Source: Prolixibacteraceae bacterium (lineage in GTDB: Bacteria; Bacteroidota; Bacteroidia; Bacteroidales; Prolixibacteraceae). From it: DNA of 64,000 bases. Made by a program: the position numbers and the translations under genes. This document shows, piece after piece, positions 1 to 9,385 of the stretch. How positions within the stretch are numbered: position 1 is the first letter of the stretch; each line of letters opens with the position of its first letter. The stretch is from assembly GCA_028282705.1 (NCBI GenBank), contig JANQHI010000053.1, forward strand, positions 1 to 64,000. Reading direction: 5' to 3'. The notes below the pieces were generated by a model. The model saw only the letters and a program-made list of their open reading frames with translations, was not told the origin of the DNA and searched no databases.

Positions 1-130
1 GCTATTTTAATACGTTTTGAAACAAATTCAATACATTGGAAAGCATTGAACTTACTGGCTTTTACAGTTATTTTATTACGGAAACTTTAAACAACTTCAG
101 TATCTAATTGTGTTTTGAACAAATTTAACT
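1..130. other. Intergenic left edge, nothing recognised
   Basis: AT-rich stretch before the terminator of the first gene. I see no open reading frame, RNA gene or convincing promoter in it. Confidence 0.4.
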
Positions 131-165
131 ATAAAAACAAAAAAGCCTGCCTTTTGGCAGGCTTT
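131..165 (-). terminator. Rho-independent terminator of glutamate dehydrogenase 1
   Basis: Perfect stem (143-151 pairing with 156-164) with a 4-nt loop; an A-rich run at 131-144 becomes the U tract on the minus strand. It lies 22 bases past the stop codon of the minus-strand gene. Confidence 0.85.
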
Positions 166-187
166 CCCATTATTTAAATAGAACCCC

Positions 188-1579
<1,392 letters not shown>

Positions 1580-1710
1580 TGTTACCTTGCATTTTTTTTA
1601 CCTCTTACTAAGTTCTTGATAATATGGATATTAAATATTTTCAAATAGATGTTCTACAACACCTTCTGATAATTATCATGAATCTGGACTCAAATAGAAA
1701 GGGAACAAAA

Positions 1711-1741
1711 AAGGCCTTCACATTAACTATGCAAAGGCCTT
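1711..1741 (-). terminator. Terminator of groES-groEL
   Basis: An 8-bp stem of AAGGCCTT (1711-1718 and 1734-1741) with a 15-nt loop; the A run just left of it forms the U tract on the minus strand. It sits 23 bases past the groEL stop codon. Confidence 0.7.
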
Positions 1742-1763
1742 GGATTATCTTAAGCAACAGTTT

Positions 1764-3413
<1,650 letters not shown>

Positions 3414-3435
3414 TTATTTGTTTTTTGAATTTTAA

Positions 3436-3714
3436 TTATTGGATGTATAACACGTCACTTTGTGACATCAACAAGTAATCTGATCCATCAATACTTAATT
3501 CAGTACCAGAATATTTACCATAGAAAACAACATCACCAACTTTGATTTCCATTGGCTCGTCTTTTTTGTCAGCACCTACTAGGACAACTGCCCCAGCCTG
3601 TGGTTTCTCTTTAGCTGAATCAGGGATAATGATCCCACTAGCTGTTTGAACTTCTGCTTCCTGAGGTTGAACCAGGATTTTACCTGCAAGGATTTTACCT
3701 TTTAAGTCTGCCAT
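3436..3714 (-). CDS. groS: 10 kDa co-chaperonin GroES
   Basis: Heptameric lid of the GroEL chamber. The 92 aa is normal length. The mobile-loop region (QPQEAEVQTASGIIIP) and the C-terminal beta strands with VVFYGKYSGTELSIDG are clear. It is the first gene of the groES-groEL operon. In this group of bacteria groES-groEL often follows secG; here a small outer-membrane protein gene and two terminators separate them, so the operons are independent. Confidence 0.97.
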   Translation of the reverse strand: MADLKGKILAGKILVQPQEAEVQTASGIIIPDSAKEKPQAGAVVLVGADKKDEPMEIKVGDVVFYGKYSGTELSIDGSDYLLMSQSDVLYIQ

Positions 3715-4227
3715 TTTTGAACTATTTATTAATTAAACATTTTTTTAAAATTGACACCCTCCTTGATCATATATTGTGCCAAGGGTAAATTTTGCTTTAT
3801 TCAATTATTTTATGGGACAAATTAACACAAGAAATTCATTTTATACAAAAGAAATCAAATGTAATTTTTTGCATATCAACAACTTAATTTGAATGTCATA
3901 AATTCTGACATGGTGGCAGGAATAACCACAAAACTAAACTAATGTATTGAAAACACTTAGGATTGGGAGAAAAAAGAAAATCCTTAAAGTTGACTATCCC
4001 CATGGCAAAGCCAAGGGGTATTCCCACCAACTATAAACCCGGATTTTCATTATTACTCCCTTCTGTCAGTCATTCTACTGACATCCCTGCCTGACCAGCA
4101 AGCAGGTCCCTTAAAATTAGGGGAGAAAATAAGGAAACCCAGTGGTATCATGATTAAATGGGGAACAAGGAATTATTTTGATTAAAGTCAGGAATAGCTA
4201 AAAGCTAGAGGTTAGAAGTTGGAATAA
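3715..4227. other. Long intergenic region upstream of groES
   Basis: About 510 bases with no supported gene. It must hold the groES promoter; only a weak -7-like box (TACCCTTG, minus strand, 3787-3780) was found. It also carries one copy of a dispersed repeat (3973-4022), and further right small hairpins such as TGTCAG/CTGACA (about 4064-4085) and CCTGC/GCAGG (about 4087-4108), which look like eroded repeat DNA. Confidence 0.4.
3973..4022 (+). repeat. Dispersed intergenic repeat, copy 1
   Basis: A 50-bp segment that recurs in inverted orientation at 31996-32044. By eye the two differ at two positions and by one base of length. The centre is an imperfect hairpin, CCCCATGGC / GCCAAGGGG, with a 3-nt loop. 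Both copies are intergenic. It may belong to a REP- or MITE-like family; no transposase is nearby. Confidence 0.7.
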
Positions 4228-4249
4228 AAATACCTTTTGCAAGGTATTT
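4228..4249 (-). terminator. Terminator of the small outer-membrane protein gene
   Basis: Perfect 9-bp stem (4228-4236 with 4241-4249), loop TTGC, and a T run on the minus strand, directly after the stop codon at 4251. Confidence 0.75.
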
Positions 4250-4250
4250 C

Positions 4251-4904
4251 CTATGATTTTATAATTTTTCCCAGGTTATAAAAATAGGCAATCTTTACCC
4301 CAACTTGTTGGTTTTGGGAAAATGAAAAAAGGTTGTTGGATTTGTTCCCAAAAATCCCAGTTATGCCTTGGTTTCCCCTAATTTCAAACTGCAATTCACC
4401 ATATGAAGTTGAGCGAGTCAGCCCAATCCCAAAAGCAGCCCCAAATTCAAGTTTGTTATCAATTTTCACCTGGTAATGTTTTTCCAGGCCTTTCTCATCT
4501 TCCAGGCTTATTTTTTCTTTATCTGAAAACATGAGAGAAAAGCATGGACCTACATTCAAAAATAAACGTTTATTGCTTTTACCCACCTCAACATGTGTCA
4601 TGCAAGGCAATTCTATGTAATTTAACCTCCTACTATAAATGTTATTAGCTTCCAGTTTTTCAGCCCACCCTTTTTGGGTGAAGTTTAGTTCCACTTGTAA
4701 CCCCAATGTTTTTTCTGAAAAATGTTTAAATATAAATCCCCCACCATATCCAATGTTAATATCCTGTTCTACAACTGGGTTAAAATTCATTTTAGAAGCA
4801 CTGGCACCTAGATTAATGCCAACAAAATTTTTAGGCTGGAACTTTTCCTGGGCTTCAAGCCTCATAAAAGAAAAGACAATGCACAATAATAAAATTTTTT
4901 TCAT
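4251..4904 (-). CDS. Outer-membrane beta-barrel protein, PorT/OMP_b-brl_2 type
   Basis: A 217-aa protein with a Sec signal peptide (residues 1-19, ending LEAQ). The rest shows alternating hydrophobic strands with conserved features of the small Bacteroidota barrel family: FVGINLGASASKMNF at the start, a GYGGGFIFKHF strand, and a terminal strand VGVKIAYFYNLGKI. These proteins sit in the outer membrane; most have no defined function. It lies between secG and groES with its own terminator, so it is probably transcribed alone. It is not PorT itself by any specific residue I can point to. Confidence 0.7.
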   Translation of the reverse strand: MKKILLLCIVFSFMRLEAQEKFQPKNFVGINLGASASKMNFNPVVEQDINIGYGGGFIFKHFSEKTLGLQVELNFTQKGWAEKLEANNIYSRRLNYIELPCMTHVEVGKSNKRLFLNVGPCFSLMFSDKEKISLEDEKGLEKHYQVKIDNKLEFGAAFGIGLTRSTSYGELQFEIRGNQGITGIFGNKSNNLFSFSQNQQVGVKIAYFYNLGKIIKS

Positions 4905-5118
4905 TTACTAATTTTAGCTTGCAGGTCAAACACCTATTTCATTACATACTTTCCATGTTATTACTTGCTTGGATTTTAACCCAACCATTAGTCATAATCT
5001 GCCTTAATTCTTCAAGAACTCACAAGATAAATTAAAAAACTTTTCATAAAAGTTTATAAACCTATTTTACAACAAACAGTGTATTCCTGAGGGAAATCCA
5101 TCTTATAAACAAAAAAAA

Positions 5119-5140
5119 TGCTGCCCTAATTAAGGCAGCA
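5119..5140 (-). terminator. Terminator of the lptE-secG operon
   Basis: Stem TGCTGCC (5119-5125) with GGCAGCA (5134-5140), 8-nt loop; eight adenines to its left give the U tract on the minus strand. It lies 28 bases past the secG stop. Confidence 0.85.
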
Positions 5141-5168
5141 CCTATATGTTGAGTAAAATAATACCTGT

Positions 5169-5531
5169 TTAGTTGCCTTCCTCATCTTTAGGTTCATTAG
5201 AAGGGGTATTGGTTTCAGGGGCTGCAGTTGGAAAGCTTGGAACCTGCATAGGGTCAATCTCTGCTTCAATCTGATTCTGGATCATTGACTGGTCAACCTC
5301 GCCACCGCCTCTGGGGATAACAGCTGATGCCATGATTGCCAGAAACAATAAACCTCCCGCCAAACTCCAGGTTGCTTTTTCTAAAAAATCGGTTGTTTTG
5401 CGAACACCCATTACCTGGTTTGATGATTGGAAATTGCTGGCAAGCCCACCTCCTTTTGAGTTTTGTACCAATACAATTAAAATCAAAAGGACACAAACTA
5501 TAAAAATCAATACTGTTATTAAAGTATACAT
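5169..5531 (-). CDS. secG: Protein translocase subunit SecG
   Basis: Small inner-membrane subunit of the SecYEG channel that assists SecA-driven export. The 120 aa holds two membrane segments (about 3-23 and 54-72) joined by the family loop with VQNSKGGGL and KTTDFLEKATW. The acidic, Pro/Asn-rich tail after residue 85 is typical of Bacteroidota SecG, which is longer than the E. coli protein. It is the last gene of the operon that begins with the sigma-54-type activator, 11 bases after the repeat-like protein gene. Confidence 0.93.
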   Translation of the reverse strand: MYTLITVLIFIVCVLLILIVLVQNSKGGGLASNFQSSNQVMGVRKTTDFLEKATWSLAGGLLFLAIMASAVIPRGGGEVDQSMIQNQIEAEIDPMQVPSFPTAAPETNTPSNEPKDEEGN

Positions 5532-5542
5532 GATTATGCTAA

Positions 5543-6157
5543 TTATATGTTTTTTAACTTATTAATTTCGTCAATTCGGGCAGCAAAGTAACTACTTTTT
5601 TCGGGAAATTTCAAACTTAATTTTTCAAAAGCATCAATTGCCTTACCATATTTTTCCTGGCTAATAAAAATATTTGCTAGTGTTTCAGTGATTAAATCAT
5701 CATTCACCTGGTCCTCAACTTCTGTGATTTTGGGAGCTTCAGCAATATCTTCTTCCTCTTTTTTTAATGATATGGATGGTTTAGTGGCTATAAATGCATC
5801 AATTAAGGTATTCCTGGACCTAGCCTCTTGCCCTTCATTTTCATTAATATCCCCAAGGTTATATTCATTAATGCCAATTGCTGAGGCTTTTGACAATGAA
5901 TTCAATATAAAATCAGAATTCCCTTTTTCAGGATATAAGTAACGATAAAGTTTTCTCCTGTCAGAAATCCTTATTGCTGCTTTTTGAAGTTCTGACTTAA
6001 ACATTGGATGGTTGATTACCTTAAGGTTTTTCAGGTATATGATCCAAGCTGTTTGGAAATAGGGATATGCCTCTGTCAGGTTTTTTATACCTTCCAGCGT
6101 ATCCTTATTAAGAAGGCCAGGATTATTGATGTATTTGTTTAACTCACTCTCAACCAT
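5543..6157 (-). CDS. Conserved repeat-like protein between lptE and secG
   Basis: A 204-aa acidic, soluble-looking protein without a signal peptide. The first 70 residues are helical (ESELNKYINNPGLL, YPYFQTAWIIYLKNLK) and the last 45 residues (ETLANIFISQEKYGKAIDAFEKL, FPEKSSYFAARI) resemble a single tetratricopeptide repeat. A variable acidic linker lies between. The ATG at 6157 is preferred over an upstream GTG; it lies 2 bases after the lptE stop, so translation is probably coupled. Its place in this cluster suggests an envelope-biogenesis role, but no function is known to me. Confidence 0.75.
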   Translation of the reverse strand: MVESELNKYINNPGLLNKDTLEGIKNLTEAYPYFQTAWIIYLKNLKVINHPMFKSELQKAAIRISDRRKLYRYLYPEKGNSDFILNSLSKASAIGINEYNLGDINENEGQEARSRNTLIDAFIATKPSISLKKEEEDIAEAPKITEVEDQVNDDLITETLANIFISQEKYGKAIDAFEKLSLKFPEKSSYFAARIDEINKLKNI

Positions 6158-6159
6158 AA

Positions 6160-6678
6160 TCACCAGTTTGCTATGGTTGCATTAAAAATATCTTCAGTCA
6201 ACTTTTCAATGATGCTCTCTATTAGCTCCTCTTCAACTGCATCAAAAGAAGCCTGGCTATCATAATCTTCAAACCCTGAGAACGATCTTTCAAAATCTAC
6301 CTCATGTTCTCTATTATTTACATATTTTACATTGATGGCAATGGTTAGCCTGTTTTGTGCTGCAATATCATCTTTCTGTATTGCCATAGGGCGGATTTCA
6401 TACCTATCAATATATCCTGAGAATTCAAGGTCTCCTCCTTCATCTACTTCTTGCAATGAGGTTTGGCGTAAAAGTTTATCTCTTAAATCTTCAGTAAACT
6501 TCTGGCTGAGGTTTGGGTTAACCAGCCTGGCTCGATTGGGGAAATATTGCACTGAGAATGTTTTTACATCAGCTGCCAGGTTAGTACCTGTAAAAGAATA
6601 GTTAATCCTACAAGAGTTAACCATAAAAAAAATTGCTACCCAGCAAACACCTAAAACCAATAACCTAACCTTACCCAT
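6160..6678 (-). CDS. lptE: LPS-assembly lipoprotein LptE
   Basis: Outer-membrane lipoprotein that plugs the LptD barrel in the last step of LPS delivery to the cell surface. I start it at the ATG at 6678 (172 aa), giving a clean lipoprotein signal: basic n-region MGKVR, hydrophobic core, lipobox VNSC with the acylated cysteine at residue 23. A longer frame is open upstream but would bury the signal. The mature part contains INYSFTGTN, the beta-alpha fold typical of Bacteroidota LptE, and FPNRARLVNPNLSQKFTEDL. The start overlaps the end of the activator gene by 8 bases, so the two are cotranscribed. Confidence 0.88.
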   Translation of the reverse strand: MGKVRLLVLGVCWVAIFFMVNSCRINYSFTGTNLAADVKTFSVQYFPNRARLVNPNLSQKFTEDLRDKLLRQTSLQEVDEGGDLEFSGYIDRYEIRPMAIQKDDIAAQNRLTIAINVKYVNNREHEVDFERSFSGFEDYDSQASFDAVEEELIESIIEKLTEDIFNATIANW

Positions 6679-7903
6679 TGATATTATATTCTTTAATCTT
6701 TCTGTACAGAGTCCTTTCTGATATCCCCAAATCCATTGCAGCATATTTACGTTTCCCTTTATGCTTTTCCAAGGCTTTGGTTATTAATTCTATCTCCTTT
6801 TCTTCCAGTGACAAAGATTCTTCAACAAATTCTTCAGTATCCTGTATATTCTCTTTGTCCATATGGTCAATATGGATTGACTGTGCAGGCTTACTTTCAG
6901 CAACAAAACCCTCGTCCTCATCACGATATAAGTTCCTTATTATTTGAGCCTGGTCACCAGATAGTTGATCCTCACTCCCATTTTGCATAAGGTCCAACAC
7001 CAATTTTTTAAGGTCAGACATGTCACGTTTCATATCAAACAATACCTGATAAAGTATTTCACGCTCACTATTAAATGACTTATCTTGTGGTGATTTTAAA
7101 ATAGCTGGCAAGTTTGTACCTTTTACAACAGGAAGGTATGCTTCCAGTGCTTCAGCTGAAATATCCCTCTCCTTCTCAATAATTGAGATTTGCTCAGTAA
7201 TATTTTTTAATTGCCTCACATTGCCTGGCCATGTATAATTGACCATTGCCTGCCTGGCATCTTCATTGAGCATTAATGGAGGCATCCTGTATTTTTCAGC
7301 AAAATCGCGCGCAAACCTCCTGAACAGAAGCAATATATCCTCAGCCCTATCGCGCAATGGCATCACTATGATTGGAACAGTGTTAAGCCTGTAATACAGG
7401 TCTTCCCTAAATTTATTTTCTTCAATTGCCTTAGGGATGTCAAGGTTAGTTGCAGCAATTACGCGGACATTGGTCTTAATTACCTTTGATGAACCTACCT
7501 TTATGAATTCTCCTGTTTCAAGAACCCTTAATAACCTGACTTGTGTTGAGAGGGGCAGTTCTCCCACTTCATCAAGGAATATTGTGCCGCCATTAGCTTC
7601 TTCAAAGTAACCTTTGCGGTCAGAAAGAGCTCCTGTAAAAGCTCCTTTTTCATGCCCAAATAATTCAGAATCAATGGTACCTTCAGGAATAGCACCACAA
7701 TTAACAGCTATGTATTTGCCATGTTTCCTGGCAGAGTACTGGTGGATAATTTGTGGAAATATTTCTTTACCTGTCCCACTCTCACCACTGACTAATACTG
7801 ACAAATCAGTAGGTGCAACCTGGACGGCAACTTCAATAGCACGAATTAATCCTGGGGAATTCCCGATTATCCCGAACCTTTGTTTAATTCCCTGAATATC
7901 CAT
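6671..7903 (-). CDS. Sigma-54-dependent activator (AAA+ and Fis-type HTH, no sensor domain)
   Basis: ATPase that remodels sigma-54 RNA polymerase. At 410 aa from the ATG at 7903 (a TTG start at 7927 is possible but less likely), the AAA+ domain begins almost at once: Walker A GESGTGKE near residue 40, the sigma-54-contact loop GAFTGA, Walker B GGTIFLDEVGEL and the arginine-finger region. A linker with acidic stretches follows, and the C-terminus is a Fis-type helix-turn-helix (YAAMDLGISERTLYRKI). There is no receiver, GAF or PAS domain, so activity must be controlled by level or by a partner. It is first in an operon with lptE and secG. Its targets are unknown. Confidence 0.9.
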   Translation of the reverse strand: MDIQGIKQRFGIIGNSPGLIRAIEVAVQVAPTDLSVLVSGESGTGKEIFPQIIHQYSARKHGKYIAVNCGAIPEGTIDSELFGHEKGAFTGALSDRKGYFEEANGGTIFLDEVGELPLSTQVRLLRVLETGEFIKVGSSKVIKTNVRVIAATNLDIPKAIEENKFREDLYYRLNTVPIIVMPLRDRAEDILLLFRRFARDFAEKYRMPPLMLNEDARQAMVNYTWPGNVRQLKNITEQISIIEKERDISAEALEAYLPVVKGTNLPAILKSPQDKSFNSEREILYQVLFDMKRDMSDLKKLVLDLMQNGSEDQLSGDQAQIIRNLYRDEDEGFVAESKPAQSIHIDHMDKENIQDTEEFVEESLSLEEKEIELITKALEKHKGKRKYAAMDLGISERTLYRKIKEYNING

Positions 7904-7924
7904 ATCAAAATGTTTATTAATGTG

Positions 7925-7932
7925 CAAAGTTA
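7925..7932 (-). promoter_or_regulatory. Possible -7 box for the activator-lptE-secG operon
   Basis: TAACTTTG on the minus strand, exact to TAnnTTTG, 21 nt upstream of the ATG at 7903. No clear TTG is present 18-21 nt upstream. Its position just before the ATG favours that start over the TTG at 7927. Confidence 0.4.
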
Positions 7933-8017
7933 TAATTTTTAGATTGGATTATTTATATGTGTAGTTTATTTAACCTTTTTTAGAGACTGATTAAAAATTA
8001 TCCTTTTACTCTATTAA

Positions 8018-8047
8018 TTGTCTTTTAGATACATTCACATATCTTTG
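8018..8047 (+). promoter_or_regulatory. Promoter of kdsB
   Basis: TTG at 8018-8020, a 19-nt spacer, and TATCTTTG at 8040-8047: a full match to the Bacteroidota housekeeping promoter. The start codon follows 21 nt later. Confidence 0.8.
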
Positions 8048-8068
8048 TTCAACAGAAATTAACTACAA

Positions 8069-8806
8069 ATGAAGTTTATAGGAATTATCCCAGCCAGGTA
8101 TGCATCTTCAAGGTTTCCAGGGAAACCATTGGCCATAATACATGGTAAGCCCATGATCCAGCATGTGTATGAAAATGCTAAACAAGCTATTGAAAATGTG
8201 TGGGTAGCAACTGATGATGAGCGGATTTATAATGCAGTTGAAAACTTTGGGGGGAAAGTTTTATACACATCACCTGATCATAAAAGTGGTACTGACCGTT
8301 GTGCTGAAGCTGCTAAAAAGATTTCTAAAAGCCATACTTTTGATGTAGTTATTAATATCCAAGGAGATGAGCCATTTTTAAAACCCCACCACCTTGAAGG
8401 CCTTAAACAATGCTTCGCCCCAGAAACGCAAATAGCAACCCTTGTAAAAAATGCTGTACATTTAAAGGAAGTATTTGACCCTAACAAACCCAAGGTGGTT
8501 TTGGATAGCCAAGGAACAGCCTTATATTTTAGCCGCTCACCCATCCCTTTTATCAGGGGTGTTGAAAAAACAGAATGGCTGGCACAACATAAATTTTGGA
8601 TGCATGTAGGCATATATGCCTACAAGGCTAAAATATTACAGGAGATCACCCAGCTTCAACCCTCAAAACTTGAACTGGCAGAATCATTGGAGCAACTCAG
8701 GTGGCTTGAAAATGGCTACAGCATAAAAACTACAACAACAGATTATGAAAGCTTTGGAATAGATACCCCTGAAGACCTGGATAAAGCATTGCAACTATTC
8801 CCATAA
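8069..8806 (+). CDS. kdsB: 3-deoxy-manno-octulosonate cytidylyltransferase (CMP-Kdo synthetase)
   Basis: Activates Kdo with CTP so it can be added to lipid A; cytoplasmic. The 245 aa is normal length. Signature motifs are the N-terminal nucleotide-binding IIPARYASSRFPGKPL, VWVATDDERI, the metal-binding INIQGDEPFL near residue 100, and the C-terminal ESFGIDTPEDL. It has its own promoter and is divergent from the activator-lptE operon, so two steps of LPS biogenesis start from the same intergenic region. Confidence 0.96.
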   Translation: MKFIGIIPARYASSRFPGKPLAIIHGKPMIQHVYENAKQAIENVWVATDDERIYNAVENFGGKVLYTSPDHKSGTDRCAEAAKKISKSHTFDVVINIQGDEPFLKPHHLEGLKQCFAPETQIATLVKNAVHLKEVFDPNKPKVVLDSQGTALYFSRSPIPFIRGVEKTEWLAQHKFWMHVGIYAYKAKILQEITQLQPSKLELAESLEQLRWLENGYSIKTTTTDYESFGIDTPEDLDKALQLFP

Positions 8807-8810
8807 AAAA

Positions 8811-8846
8811 TTGTCAGTAAAAGTGAGGCATCATATTTGTATGATG
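8811..8846 (+). promoter_or_regulatory. Promoter with a palindrome over the -7 box
   Basis: TTG at 8811-8813, an 18-nt spacer, and CATATTTG (8832-8839, one mismatch to TAnnTTTG). The -7 box lies inside a palindrome CATCATA-TTTG-TATGATG (8829-8846), which may be an operator or a weak terminator for kdsB. The next start codon is at 8879. Confidence 0.5.
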
Positions 8847-8878
8847 TTCCGTGCCGTAAACAATTAAACAGTTGAGTT

Positions 8879-9223
8879 ATGAAACGAACTTTATTTTTAC
8901 TTTCCATAATTTCTGTATTTGTACTTGGAGCAGTGGCAAACAACCACAAGGCAATTCCAGAAACCCAAGGCATTCAGGCAGATACCAGGCTAAATATATT
9001 CCCAAACCCAGTTACTGGGAATAGTTTTCAAATTACTTCTTTTAAAGAGATCAAAAGTGTGACGACTACAAACCTTCTTGGGCAAAAAGTCCCTGTTAAA
9101 GTTCAAAAACAAAATTCTAAAAAGGTTAAAGTTACATTATCCAGAAAAACAACAGGAATACACCTTGTTTCAGTTTTGTACAATGATAACACAAAGGAAG
9201 TGAAAAGGATCATTGTTAAATAA
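8879..9223 (+). CDS. Mini-protein consisting of a signal peptide and a T9SS sorting tail
   Basis: A 114-aa protein. Residues 1-20 are a Sec signal peptide; after a short linker the whole remainder (about 34-114) is a type A T9SS C-terminal domain: it opens with LNIFPNPVTGNSF, has the middle TNLLGQKV strand, and ends VKRIIVK. Normally this domain is the cleaved tail of a large cargo protein; here there is no cargo. It has its own promoter. It might be a remnant of a larger gene, a regulator or competitor of the sorting machinery, or a small surface protein. The start is the only ATG ahead of the signal. Confidence 0.75.
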   Translation: MKRTLFLLSIISVFVLGAVANNHKAIPETQGIQADTRLNIFPNPVTGNSFQITSFKEIKSVTTTNLLGQKVPVKVQKQNSKKVKVTLSRKTTGIHLVSVLYNDNTKEVKRIIVK

Positions 9224-9385
9224 TTACCAAAACCTGAGCTGGCTTTTAACCCTGAAAGTAAAAAAACTGTGGCTCCAAGACTACAACCTATATTTTAAGA
9301 AATAGAAACCAAATCTTAACAAAATAACCAGTATACTATCCTGTTTTTTTGCCACTTTTGTTATTATTTTACATTAAATTTTTAA

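Noticed and set aside
3765..3782. Sigma-54-like sequence (TTGGCAC-N5-ATGATC, minus strand) upstream of groES
   Set aside because: The -24 half fits well, but the invariant GC at -12 is GA, so it is not a convincing sigma-54 promoter.
3715..3850. CIRCE operator for HrcA control of groES-groEL
   Set aside because: No TTAGCACTC-N9-GAGTGCTAA or close variant is present.
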